A stretch of DNA of 64,000 nucleotides, from NCBI RefSeq assembly GCF_000026145.1, contig NC_009445.1, positions 6,819,001 through 6,883,000 on the forward strand, written 5' to 3'. This document shows, in pieces, positions 25,915-34,218 of the stretch. The notes under the pieces were generated by a model. That model ran no database searches. It had not been told where the DNA came from and saw only the letters and a list, made by a program, of their open reading frames with translations. The stretch is from Bradyrhizobium sp. ORS 278 (lineage in GTDB: Bacteria > Pseudomonadota > Alphaproteobacteria > Rhizobiales > Xanthobacteraceae). Both the position numbers and the translations under genes were made by a program. Every line of letters starts with the position of its first letter. Position 1 is the first letter of the stretch.

Positions 25915-26715
25915 CTAGCTGCGGCAGGTGAGCCCGCCATCGACCACCAGCGTGATTCCGGTGACGTATTTCGATTCGTCCGAGGCGAGGAACAGCGCCG
26001 CGTTGGCGACGTCGAACGCATCGCCCATATGCCCCATCGGCACCTGCGCATCGCGCTTCCGCCACATCTCCTCGACGTCGCCCTTGGCGTAGCTCGCCGC
26101 CAGACCGGCCGAATGCTCGACCATCGGCGTCTTCATCAGCCCGGGCAGGATCGCATTGACCCGGACATGCTTCGGCGCGAATTCGACCGCGGTCGTGCGC
26201 GTCATCTGGTTCATCGCCGCCTTGCTGGCGCCATAGCTGACATAGGAGATGCCGACCTGGCGGATCGAGGCCACCGAGGAGATGTTGATGATCGAGCCGC
26301 CGCCCTGTCCGATCATCACGGGAATGACGTGCTTCATGGCGAGATAGGCGCTCTTGAGGTTGACCGCGAACACGCGGTCCCACTCCGCCTCCTCGACATC
26401 GACGACGCTGCCCATCTCGGCGATGCCGACATTGTTGTCGAGCACGTCGATGCGGTCATAGGCCGTGAGGCAGGCCTTCACCATCGCCTCCACCTCAACG
26501 GCCTTGGAGACATCGGCGGTGTAGGCCTCGGCCTGGCCGCCCTCGCCTGCAATGATCGCAGCCGTTTCAGCCGCGGCGTCCCTGTTGCGATCGACGCAGA
26601 ACACTCTTGCGCCCTGCCGCGCGAACGTCACGGCCGTGGCCTTGCCGTTGCCCCAGCCCGGTCCGATCGAGCCGGCGCCCACCACCAGCGCCACCTTGCC
26701 CTCCAGACGTCCCAT
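25915..26715 (-). CDS. Short-chain dehydrogenase/reductase linked to the TAXI-TRAP operon
   Basis: This 266-residue protein starts after GGGAG. The Rossmann motif is VGAGSIGPGWGNGKA, a lengthened form of the classical TGxxxGxG; N-N-V-G and the catalytic SS..YGASK motif (Tyr-x-x-x-Lys) are present, and the protein ends in VTGITLVVDGGL. It is an NAD(P)H oxidoreductase of the classical SDR type. It lies 19 nt after the DUF1850 gene of a TAXI-TRAP transporter, so it probably oxidises the transported compound or a derivative of it. The substrate is unknown. Confidence 0.85.
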   Translation of the reverse strand: MGRLEGKVALVVGAGSIGPGWGNGKATAVTFARQGARVFCVDRNRDAAAETAAIIAGEGGQAEAYTADVSKAVEVEAMVKACLTAYDRIDVLDNNVGIAEMGSVVDVEEAEWDRVFAVNLKSAYLAMKHVIPVMIGQGGGSIINISSVASIRQVGISYVSYGASKAAMNQMTRTTAVEFAPKHVRVNAILPGLMKTPMVEHSAGLAASYAKGDVEEMWRKRDAQVPMGHMGDAFDVANAALFLASDESKYVTGITLVVDGGLTCRS

Positions 26716-26734
26716 CGCGTTCTCCCGTTGTTTG

Positions 26735-27109
26735 TTATTCGTCGCAGGCGCTCATCGTGATCGTCGCGGCGCCGATCTCATGGCCGAAGATCTCAGAGAT
26801 CGTCCGGCATCGCCCGTCGTTGCAGATCCGCCATTCGCCGGCTGCGCCGGAATTCGCGAGCACGATCCGCGACAGCGGCTCGCGCTCGACGGACCATTGG
26901 TACCACCCGTCGACCAGCCGCGCCTCGGGCGGCGGCTCCATGCCGGCGCCGGAGCCCTTCACGCGGGCCTCAACCAGTTGGAGGCCATCCGCCGTCACGC
27001 GCCAGTCCTCCTGCCATCCGGTCTTTTCGACCGAATGCGTCCAGGCCAAAGTGAAGCCGGCCAGCGCCAGCGCCTTCACCACACCGGATGACGCCAGACA
27101 GAGGCTCAA
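26735..27109 (-). CDS. DUF1850 protein of TRAP transporter operon
   Basis: I place the start at a TTG (27109) that overlaps the permease stop as TTGA, giving 124 residues; a GTG a few codons in is also possible. A hydrophobic N-terminal segment (VVKALALAGFTLAW) is followed by a domain with FTLAWTHSVEKTGWQEDWRV, typical of DUF1850, and later the RLVDGWYQW and LANSGAAGEWRIC blocks. DUF1850 genes usually follow fused TAXI-TRAP permease genes, as here. The protein may assist the permease at the periplasmic face, but its role is unproven. Confidence 0.75.
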   Translation of the reverse strand: MSLCLASSGVVKALALAGFTLAWTHSVEKTGWQEDWRVTADGLQLVEARVKGSGAGMEPPPEARLVDGWYQWSVEREPLSRIVLANSGAAGEWRICNDGRCRTISEIFGHEIGAATITMSACDE

Positions 27110-29220
27110 GCGGAGGCCACCACGGCCGCCGGCGGCCGCTGCCGCCACTGCCAGGCGACAATCGCCGCCGCCAGCACGAAGCCCAGCACGTCGCTATAGG
27201 GGAATTCACCGAGAAGGCAGACCGATGCGACGAATGACAACAGGCGTTCGATCACCGTCATGCGAGTGTACAGGAAGCCGATGGCGACCATGCCGAACAG
27301 GCCGATCGAGATCAGCGCCTTGACGAACGCATACGCCACCGCCCCATAGAAACCGAGTTGCGCCTCCATCGGATCGCCCGCCTGCAACATTAGCGCCGGC
27401 GAGTAGACAAAGATGAAGGGAATGACATAGCCGGCGAGCGCGATGCGCATCGCCTCCCAGCCGATCTTGTCCGGATTCTCCTTGGCGATCGGTGCGGCGG
27501 CCAGCGCCGCCAGCGCCACCGGCGGCGAGAGGTCCGCCATGATGCCGTAGTAGAACGCGAACATGTGGCTCGCAATCAGCGGCACGCCGAGCTTGGCGAG
27601 CGCGGGCGCGGCGAGCGCTGCGGTGATGATGTAGGTTGGGATAGTCGGAATGCCCGTGCCCAGCAGGATCGACAGCAGCATGGTCATGATCAGCGCCGCG
27701 AACAGGCTGGTCTTGCCGAGACCGATCACCCAGCTGCCGAAGATCGAGCCGACGCCGGTCTGGGTCATCATGCCGATGATGACGCCGACGATGGCGCAGG
27801 CCATGCCGACGGTGAGCGCAGACTTGGCGCTTTCGGCGAGCGAGTCACGACAGGCATGCAGGGTCGCCATGCCGCCGCGCATAAAGCCGGTGATGACAAC
27901 GAGCGCCACGACCACTGAGGCCACCGGCACGATCTGCAGGCCGTTGCGCGACAGCGCGCCGACCACGAGCGCAAGCCCGATCCAGAACACGTAGCGGAGC
28001 ACCTGGTTGGAGAAGCCCATCGTGATCGAGGTGCCCAGGATCAGCGCCACGGTCAGCGCGAGGCCCATCGAGCCCGCATAGAGCGGCGTGAAGCCCTCGA
28101 ACAGCATGTAGACCAGCGCGGCGAGCGGCAGCACGAGATACCAGCGCGCCACCAGCGCCTTCCAGGCGCTCGGGATTTCCGACGGCTTCATGCCGGTCAG
28201 GCCGTGCTTACCGGCTTCGAGATGCACCATCCAGAAGGCGGAGGCGAAGTAAAGGATCGCCGGGATGACGGCCGCCTTGACGATCACCGAGTAGTCGACG
28301 CCGAGCGTCTCGGCCATGATGAAGGCGACTGCGCCCATGACCGGCGGCATGATCTGGCCGCCCATCGACGCCGTGGCCTCGACGCCGGCGGCGAAGGCGC
28401 GGCGGTAGCCGAACCGGATCATCAGGGGAATGGTGAATTGGCCGACGGTGACGACATTGGCGACGCCCGAGCCGGAGATCGTGCCCATCATGCCCGAGGC
28501 GAACACCGCGACCTTGGCGGGACCGCCGCGGGTGCGCCCGAACAGGCCGAGCGAGACGTCGGTGAAAAGCTGGATCATGCCGGCATGCTCGAGGAACGAG
28601 CCGAACAGGATGAACAGGAAGATGTAGGTCGCGGAGACGTAGATCGGCACGCCGTAGAAGCCCTCGGTGCCGAACGACAGATGCGTGATCACCTGGTCGA
28701 AATCATAGCCGCGGTGGTTCAGCGGCGATGGCAGATACTGGCCGAAGAACCAGTACAGCAGGCAGGCGCCGCACATCAGCGGCAGCGCGAGGCCCATCAG
28801 GCGGCGAGTGCCCTCGAAAATCAGCACAGCCAGCAGGGTTCCGACCACGAGATCGACGCGCGTCGGATCGCCGTCACGCGCGATCAGGTCGGCGTAGAAG
28901 ATCCACTGATACAAGCCGCATAGAAAACCTATCGCGCCGATCGCCCAGCCGGCGATCCGCCCGGCGTCGGTCTTGGCGGTGAAGTTGCCGATCAGGCCGA
29001 AGGTAAGCAGCAGCAGGAACCCGACATGGACGCCGCGCACAACCTGGCTCGGCAGATAGTTGAAGGCGGCGACGTAGAGCTGGAACAGCGCGAAGGCGAG
29101 GCCGATGCCGTAGGCGAGATAGCCCCAGCGGCCCGGGCCGAAGCCCTCCGGAAAGCCGTGCTCGAAATTGTCGAACTCGACCTTGACCGGTGTCTCCATG
29201 TTCACGGCTTCGATCGTCAT
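27106..29220 (-). CDS. TRAP transporter fused permease (TAXI type, small plus large subunits)
   Basis: ATG 29220 follows GGGGGAA and gives 704 residues. The protein has about 16-18 hydrophobic segments: an N-terminal DctQ-like part (residues ~30-150) joined to a DctM-like part. The hallmark GMMGTISGSGVANVVTVGQF, MGGQIMPPVMGA and LGTGIPTIPTYII motifs are all present. TRAP permeases use sodium or proton gradients to import acids caught by a periplasmic protein. The gene lies 129 nt after the TAXI binding-protein gene with a hairpin between them, and overlaps the DUF1850 gene by four bases. Confidence 0.93.
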   Translation of the reverse strand: MTIEAVNMETPVKVEFDNFEHGFPEGFGPGRWGYLAYGIGLAFALFQLYVAAFNYLPSQVVRGVHVGFLLLLTFGLIGNFTAKTDAGRIAGWAIGAIGFLCGLYQWIFYADLIARDGDPTRVDLVVGTLLAVLIFEGTRRLMGLALPLMCGACLLYWFFGQYLPSPLNHRGYDFDQVITHLSFGTEGFYGVPIYVSATYIFLFILFGSFLEHAGMIQLFTDVSLGLFGRTRGGPAKVAVFASGMMGTISGSGVANVVTVGQFTIPLMIRFGYRRAFAAGVEATASMGGQIMPPVMGAVAFIMAETLGVDYSVIVKAAVIPAILYFASAFWMVHLEAGKHGLTGMKPSEIPSAWKALVARWYLVLPLAALVYMLFEGFTPLYAGSMGLALTVALILGTSITMGFSNQVLRYVFWIGLALVVGALSRNGLQIVPVASVVVALVVITGFMRGGMATLHACRDSLAESAKSALTVGMACAIVGVIIGMMTQTGVGSIFGSWVIGLGKTSLFAALIMTMLLSILLGTGIPTIPTYIITAALAAPALAKLGVPLIASHMFAFYYGIMADLSPPVALAALAAAPIAKENPDKIGWEAMRIALAGYVIPFIFVYSPALMLQAGDPMEAQLGFYGAVAYAFVKALISIGLFGMVAIGFLYTRMTVIERLLSFVASVCLLGEFPYSDVLGFVLAAAIVAWQWRQRPPAAVVASA

Positions 29221-29281
29221 GATTCCCCCAACGCGCCCTTGCCAGGATCCGCCCATCGGCCGCGGCTACCTGAAACGAGAA

Positions 29282-29305
29282 GACTGCGCGGGAGCCCGCG
29301 CAGTC
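29282..29305 (-). promoter_or_regulatory. Intercistronic hairpin between TAXI binding protein and TRAP permease
   Basis: A perfect 11-bp stem (GACTGCGCGGG at 29282-29292, complement at 29295-29305) follows the binding-protein stop by 44 nt. Only a weak T tract (TTCTCGTTT) follows on the minus strand, so full termination is unlikely. Such hairpins protect the upstream mRNA and allow the binding protein to be made in excess of the permease. Confidence 0.6.
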
Positions 29306-29349
29306 GATTTTGGAAACGAGCCGGCCTTCGGGCGGCGCAGGCGGCGTCC

Positions 29350-30312
29350 TTACTTCAGGACGCCCTTTTCCTTGTAGTAGCGGATCGCGCCCGGGTGCAG
29401 CGGCACCGGACTGTCCTGTGCCGCCGTCTCCAGCTTGATCTCCTTGCCGGCCGCGTGCGCGTTGGCGAGTTCCGGCAGCGACTCGAAGATCAGCTTGGTC
29501 ATCTGATAGGCGAGATCATCGGACACGGCCGAGCTGGTGACGAGATAGTTGATCACCGCCGCGGTCGGCACGTCCTTGTCCTGGCCGGTATAGGTGTTGG
29601 CCGGGATGGTCGCCGCCACAAACGGCGCGCCGATCTTGTCGACCACCTCCTTCGGCACCGACACCACGGTGATCGGCGACGAGGTCGACAGGTCCTTCAG
29701 CGAGGCGACGCCGAGGCCGGCCGATTGCAAGGTGGCTCCGAGTTGCCGGTTCTTCATCAGGTCGACGGATTCGGCGAACGGCAGATATTCGACCTTGCCG
29801 AGATCCTTGTAGCTCATGCCGGCGGCAGCGAGGATCGCGCGCGAGTTCAGCTCGGTGCCCGACTTCGGCGCGCCGACCGACAGGCTCTTGCCCTTCAGAT
29901 CAGCCAGCGTCTTGATGCCGGACTCGGCGGTCGCGACGATCTGGATGTAGTTCGGATAGATCGCGCCGATGGTGCGCAGCTTGTCGAGCTTGGACTTGAA
30001 GCCCGCCTCCTCCTCGCCGTTCCAGGCCGACTTGAGGGAGTCGCCGAGCGCGAAGGCGAGCTCGCCGCGGCCCTGCTGCAGCAGGATCAAGTTCTCGACC
30101 GAGGCCTTGGTCGCCTGCACCTGGGTCTTCACGTTCGGGATCTTGTCGCCGTAGATCTTCCCGATTGCGACGCCCAGCGGATAATAGACGCCGGAGGTGC
30201 CGCCGGTAAGCACATTGATGAAGCTCTGCGCCTGTGCCGCAGGGGCCGCAAGAAGGCTGGTGACGGCCAGGAACAATCCGGTTGCAGTGCCAAAGAGTTT
30301 CGAGAAACGCAT
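29350..30312 (-). CDS. TAXI-family TRAP transporter solute-binding protein
   Basis: ATG 30312 follows GAGGAC by 4 nt and gives 320 residues. A clear signal peptide (MRFSKLFGTATGLFLAVTSL) ends near AQA-QSF. The mature protein starts FINVLTGGTSGVYYPLGVAI, which is the TAXI family signature (GGTGGVYYPxG). LADLKGKSLSVGAPKSGTE is the usual second block. Partner genes downstream (fused permease, DUF1850) confirm the class. TAXI proteins bind glutamate, aromatic or other carboxylates; the ligand here is not evident. Confidence 0.93.
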   Translation of the reverse strand: MRFSKLFGTATGLFLAVTSLLAAPAAQAQSFINVLTGGTSGVYYPLGVAIGKIYGDKIPNVKTQVQATKASVENLILLQQGRGELAFALGDSLKSAWNGEEEAGFKSKLDKLRTIGAIYPNYIQIVATAESGIKTLADLKGKSLSVGAPKSGTELNSRAILAAAGMSYKDLGKVEYLPFAESVDLMKNRQLGATLQSAGLGVASLKDLSTSSPITVVSVPKEVVDKIGAPFVAATIPANTYTGQDKDVPTAAVINYLVTSSAVSDDLAYQMTKLIFESLPELANAHAAGKEIKLETAAQDSPVPLHPGAIRYYKEKGVLK

Positions 30313-30546
30313 CTGTCCTCCCATTGATTTTGCCGGCAAATTGGACGGATGCATGCGTCGGGTCAACCCATCCGAAAGACGGGCGGCCGCGCGCCGCGGC
30401 GGCGGGCCGTGGGTCAGCGACGGCGAGGCAGAACCGCGCCCGGAATGATCAACTCAGCATTGACGGCACTGCACGCCTGAACCTCAGATGCTCCGAGGCC
30501 GCGGCGCGGCCGCGAGCTGCCATCAGGCCGGGCAGATCATTGGAGA

Positions 30547-31032
30547 TCATTGGAAGGTCATGTCGACGCACTTGGAGATGTCGGAGCCGAGGCCCGAGGA
30601 GATCGTGATGCAACCGCGCAGCTTCTGCTGGGTGGTGTCCGCCACCCAGATCGAGTAGCCGCCATTGCCGAAGAAGGAATTGGTGTTGGCCGGCTCGGTT
30701 TCGGTCGCGTCGAAATCGTATTTCGAGTCGGTGTCGAACACCCGTGGCCGCTTGCTGCAGCTGCCGTCGGTCTGGACGTTGAGGACCTCCTTGTTGTCCC
30801 GGGTCAGGGACAGCGACACCTGGCAGCGGAAAAACTCCGACGTCTTCACGTTGAAGAGATAGGCGTAGGACTTGCAGACGGCCGTGTTGAGCTTGCCGGC
30901 GGACAGGCCGCGGCTGCAGGCGATGCGCTGGTTGTTGGACAGCTTGAAATCGTCGGCCCGGGCGGACGTCAGCGCCACCAGCGACAAGGCCGCAACCCAA
31001 CCGATCTTCGTGACGAGACTCATCCGAATCAT
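30547..31032 (-). CDS. Hypothetical secreted Cys-containing protein
   Basis: The protein has 161 residues from ATG 31032; ATG 31023 is nearly as good. The leader MIRMSLVTKIGWVAALSLVA ends after ARA. The mature part has six cysteines (IACSRG, AVCKSYAYLF, FFRCQVSL, GSCSKR, GCITIS, SKCVDM), enough for three disulfides, and no membrane segment. I do not recognise the family. It is divergent from the small secreted protein at 31194 across 161 nt. Confidence 0.65.
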   Translation of the reverse strand: MIRMSLVTKIGWVAALSLVALTSARADDFKLSNNQRIACSRGLSAGKLNTAVCKSYAYLFNVKTSEFFRCQVSLSLTRDNKEVLNVQTDGSCSKRPRVFDTDSKYDFDATETEPANTNSFFGNGGYSIWVADTTQQKLRGCITISSGLGSDISKCVDMTFQ

Positions 31033-31193
31033 CCCCAAAATGTTTTCTTGGCATTTGTTTCTAAACCACGCTGCAGGATAATCGCGAGACGAGGAATGGG
31101 AAAATCTGGAAGCGCCGACCAATGGCGCGCTCGACAACGCCGCTTCCAACGCCGTTCTTGATTTGTTCAACGAGACCACCAAGGAGGAGGATC

Positions 31194-31496
31194 ATGAAAG
31201 GACCCGTTCTGAAAACCCTGCTCGCCATGGGGACGCTGTGCGCGCTGACCGGCGTGACACTTGCGGCTCCGCCCGAGCCATGGGAGCTCAAGCCCGACAT
31301 GGGCTACGCCTACGGCAAAGACGGCAAGACGCTCGCCTACAAGATGGGCACGAAGAATGCCGACATGCTGCTGAAGGGCGCCAAGAAGGTGCCGAAGGGA
31401 ACGCTGTTCTTCATCGGTCAGAACGGCCAGCTCTACATGCGGACGGCGCCGTATCTCGAGGGCGACGGCAGCTTCTCGTTCGGCGCAGACGAGTAA
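31194..31496 (+). CDS. Small secreted protein of unknown function
   Basis: ATG 31194 has a strong ribosome binding site (AAGGAGGAGG). The protein is 100 residues: a signal peptide (LLAMGTLCALTGVTLA, cleavage before APPEP) and a compact basic mature domain of ~75 residues (GYAYGKDGKTLAYKMGTKNA, then PKGTLFFIGQNGQLYMRT), ending acidic. There is no Cys in the mature part. The pattern looks like a small beta-rich periplasmic domain. No family is recognised; the clean leader and ribosome binding site make it a believable gene. Confidence 0.7.
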   Translation: MKGPVLKTLLAMGTLCALTGVTLAAPPEPWELKPDMGYAYGKDGKTLAYKMGTKNADMLLKGAKKVPKGTLFFIGQNGQLYMRTAPYLEGDGSFSFGADE

Positions 31497-31513
31497 GCGC
31501 GATTGATAAGGGT

Positions 31514-31635
31514 GTCGTCCCGGCGAACGCCGGGACCCATAGCCACCGGCCTCGGTTGTCGCGCGCGCTTGGAGCTACGCCCGTCACAATCACGATGTCC
31601 TGGGAGTCTGGGTCCCGGCGTTCGCCGGGACGACG
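31514..31635. repeat. Palindromic repeat, GTCGTCCCGGC family, copy 2
   Basis: The left arm GTCGTCCCGGCGAACGCCGG is mirrored by the right arm CCCGGCGTTCGCCGGGACGAC. The outer 40 bases match copy 1 (21225-21350), including the CCCATGACCACCGG-like segment, while the centre differs. Confidence 0.85.
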
Positions 31636-31680
31636 GTGGGATGCGCATCGCGCTCCCCCACCAAGCGGCCAATGAGCGTC

Positions 31681-32862
31681 TCAAAACGCCGCGGCCAGCT
31701 CCTTGGCGCCGGGCAGGACGCTCAGCGAGTCCATCCTGGCATCGGTCACCGCGAGCAGCCTGGCCACCGTGTTGTGACGGACGGCGACGGGATTGCGCTC
31801 ATAGCCGCCGCGCTGGAAGAAATTCGCGGTCGGCACCTGGTCGCGCATCTCGAGCGGCATGGTGACGATGTCGAAGCCGGTGCCGTCGCCGGTGAGGTTC
31901 ATCATCTCGAGCTCGGCGGCCGAGAGCGGCCGGGTGTAGCCCTTGGCGCGGGCGAACAGCACTGACGTGAGCAGCTTGTGGGTCTGCAGCATCGGCCCGA
32001 CATCGATGTCGAGCACCATCGCATGCATCGCCCAGCCCTGCTCGGTGTTACCGATCTTCTCATGCGCGGACCAGTCGTCCGGCACCGAGCGCGCGATCGC
32101 GACCATTTTTTTCAGCACATTGAGCTTGTGCTCCATCGCGCCCCGCGCCGGACCTGACGTCTGCGCAACGCGCTCGCCGAGCAGGCGGGTGAACAGCGGG
32201 CCCTGCTCGGCCAGCAGCTCGACCGTGTTGGTCGTCAGCAGCTGGTTGTAGCCGATCGCGGTCGAGATCGGGCGGTTGCCCTTGAATCCCGACTGCGAGT
32301 CATGTCGGCCGTTGCCGCCTGTCTCGAACGAATAGACGCGCACCGCCTGCTCCCGCGTCAGTCCCGAGGAGGCGGCGAAGCGGGCATAGGCGCGCTTGAA
32401 GTCGATGTCGTTGGTCGGGCGTTGCGGCGACCATTGGAAGTGCTCCTGCGCCGCCTTGAGCAGATCGGCGACGACGGGAATGTATTTGCGCTCGCGCGGC
32501 TCGCCCTCGGGCTCCGGCTCGGGATTCACCGGCCGCTTCGGCCCGGTGTAGACCGGCGGCTGCTCCAGCACGTAATCGTCGAGCCCGATCGGCTGCCGGT
32601 CGCGGCGCTTGGCGTTACGAATGCGGCGCTTGTCGGCGATCGCCTTCCAATAGGCGCCCGCCTCCTGGTCGAACGCGGCGCGCGCCTGCTGATACTCGGC
32701 GAGCTTGCGCTGGTATTCGGCGATCGCCGCCGGCGAAGCCATCTGGGCCAGGGCATCGCGCGCGACCGGGGCCGGCGCAGGTTCCGCGGCCGGGAGAGGC
32801 GATGCACCCGCGACGGCGCAGGCGAGGATCAATGCGAGCTTGCGAATCGGCTGATGCGGCAT
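31681..32862 (-). CDS. Periplasmic protein with lysozyme/transglycosylase-like domain
   Basis: This 393-residue protein has a signal peptide (LALILACAVAGASPLPA, cleavage near AEP). Residues ~40-85 form a charged coiled-coil-like helix (AEYQRKLAEYQQARAAFDQE). After a Pro/Glu-rich linker comes a helical domain with VRVYSFETGGNGRHDSQSGF and STAIGYNQLL, which recall the catalytic Glu (S-F-E-T-G-G) and Gln-Leu shelf of lysozyme-fold enzymes. I infer peptidoglycan cleavage or binding, but the match is short. The gene follows the Nudix gene by 25 nt, so both may share a transcript. Confidence 0.65.
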   Translation of the reverse strand: MPHQPIRKLALILACAVAGASPLPAAEPAPAPVARDALAQMASPAAIAEYQRKLAEYQQARAAFDQEAGAYWKAIADKRRIRNAKRRDRQPIGLDDYVLEQPPVYTGPKRPVNPEPEPEGEPRERKYIPVVADLLKAAQEHFQWSPQRPTNDIDFKRAYARFAASSGLTREQAVRVYSFETGGNGRHDSQSGFKGNRPISTAIGYNQLLTTNTVELLAEQGPLFTRLLGERVAQTSGPARGAMEHKLNVLKKMVAIARSVPDDWSAHEKIGNTEQGWAMHAMVLDIDVGPMLQTHKLLTSVLFARAKGYTRPLSAAELEMMNLTGDGTGFDIVTMPLEMRDQVPTANFFQRGGYERNPVAVRHNTVARLLAVTDARMDSLSVLPGAKELAAAF

Positions 32863-32887
32863 GCCGCCCTTGTAGCCGAAACGGTGG

Positions 32888-33517
32888 CTACTTCCAGGCG
32901 AACACCGGCTGTTCGAGCTCGTGGACGCGGGTATCGCGGCCGGCCAGCACCTCGCGGAACTGATAGACCAGGGCCGCGGTCGGCGCGTGAATGAGGCCCT
33001 CGCGGGCGTGAAACCGGATCACGCGCCGCGTACTCTCGGGGATCGCCGTGAAATCGAACGCGCCGTCGGCCGTGATCGCATCGAGCCCGATCCGATGCAC
33101 CGAGGCGACCTCGTCGGGATTCGGCCGCAACATGCGGCCATTCGCCGCCCACACGACGACAGGGGTGATCAGATAGCCCGACCGCGTCGGATAGTCATCG
33201 AGCAGGCCGAGCACGGCATCCGCCTCGAGGGTGAGGCCGAGCTCCTCCTCGAGCTCGCGCAGCGCGCCCTCGATCGGCGTCTCGCCGGCATCACAGCGGC
33301 CGCCCGGCAGCGCCCATTGGCCGCCATGGCTGCGCAGTCCCGCGGCGCGCAAGGTGAGCAGCAACGTGGTCGTGCCGGTCTCGTGATGCGGGGCCAGCGC
33401 GATCGCCACCGCCGCGCGCTTCAGCGGCGGCGTCCCGGCCATCGTGTCCAGGCGCACGAAGCCCGCGCAGCAGGACGCGATTTTCCGTCGTGTGGCATCG
33501 TCGAACGGCATGGCCAT
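32888..33517 (-). CDS. Nudix hydrolase (CoA pyrophosphatase-like)
   Basis: This protein has 209 residues; the in-frame ATG 33511 is an alternative start. The full Nudix box GGRCDAGETPIEGALRELEE continues to ELGL and fits G-x5-E-x7-R-E-U-x-E-E-x-G-U. The preceding LRSHGGQWALPGGR segment resembles CoA/NADH pyrophosphatases of the NudL type. It probably hydrolyses a nucleoside diphosphate derivative in the cytoplasm. It shares a short divergent region with the thioesterase gene at 33598. Confidence 0.88.
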   Translation of the reverse strand: MAMPFDDATRRKIASCCAGFVRLDTMAGTPPLKRAAVAIALAPHHETGTTTLLLTLRAAGLRSHGGQWALPGGRCDAGETPIEGALRELEEELGLTLEADAVLGLLDDYPTRSGYLITPVVVWAANGRMLRPNPDEVASVHRIGLDAITADGAFDFTAIPESTRRVIRFHAREGLIHAPTAALVYQFREVLAGRDTRVHELEQPVFAWK

Positions 33518-33597
33518 GCAGCTTGACTACACCAGCCCCGCGGCGGATGAAACGACCATGTGCCGGCCTGCGGCACCGATGGAAGGGGATGTCCGAG

Positions 33598-34020
33598 ATG
33601 ACGAAATCAGCTGCGGCAAAGATGAAGTCCGACGGCTGGGAGATCGTCGATACCTCCGGATTTCTGCATCTGATCGGGCCGCTGTGGCAGCGGGTTCTCG
33701 ACGGTGTCCATGAGTACGCCATTGTCACCGAGGACAAGCACCACAATCGCCGCGGCCTGGTCCAGGGCGGCGTGATCATGACGCTCGCCGACCGCAGCTG
33801 CGGCATGACGGCCCGCTTTGCCGCCGGCAAGGAGCACATGGCGACGATCCAGTTCGACACGCATTTCGTCGAGTCCGGCAAGATCGGCGAGACCCTGGTG
33901 TCGCGGCCGCATGTCGTGCGGATCACCCGCAGCCTCGTGTTCATCACCACCGAGGTGACCGCTGCGGACCGCGTGATCGCGATGGCGTCGGGCGTGTTCA
34001 AGATTTTGAAGAGCGAGTGA
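33598..34020 (+). CDS. PaaI-type hotdog thioesterase
   Basis: ATG 33598 lies 9 nt after GGAAGGGG and gives 140 residues; ATG 33589 is too close to that site but possible. The hotdog-fold pattern is clear: HHNRRGLVQGGVIMTLADRS with the active-site GGxxxxLAD, and TIQFDTHFVESGKIGETLVS for the central strand. Such enzymes cleave acyl- or aryl-CoA thioesters. The divergent Nudix hydrolase next door may act on CoA, which would be a sensible pairing but is inference. Confidence 0.88.
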   Translation: MTKSAAAKMKSDGWEIVDTSGFLHLIGPLWQRVLDGVHEYAIVTEDKHHNRRGLVQGGVIMTLADRSCGMTARFAAGKEHMATIQFDTHFVESGKIGETLVSRPHVVRITRSLVFITTEVTAADRVIAMASGVFKILKSE

Positions 34021-34038
34021 GCCGCGGCTGTCTCCGGC

Positions 34039-34159
34039 GTCAGTGCGAGGAGCCAACGGGTCCGCGCAAGGCGCGGCCCGATGACAGGCTCCGCGACGAA
34101 GCAATCCAGGACTGTTTCCAATCTGGGGCTCTGGATTGCTTCGCTGCGCTCGCAATGAC
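34039..34159. repeat. Palindromic repeat, GTCATTGCGAG family (diverged left end)
   Basis: The element starts GTCAGTGCGAGGAGCCAACG and ends GATTGCTTCGCTGCGCTCGCAATGAC, with inner arms GAAGCAATCCAG and CTGGATTGCTTC. It lies between the thioesterase gene and the aldo/keto reductase gene. Related copies are at 37738-37816 and 52177-52256. Confidence 0.8.
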
Positions 34160-34218
34160 GCGCGGAGCGAGCTATCGTTCGTAAATCCATGCTCGCTTAT
34201 GGCAGGAATGAGGCTTCC

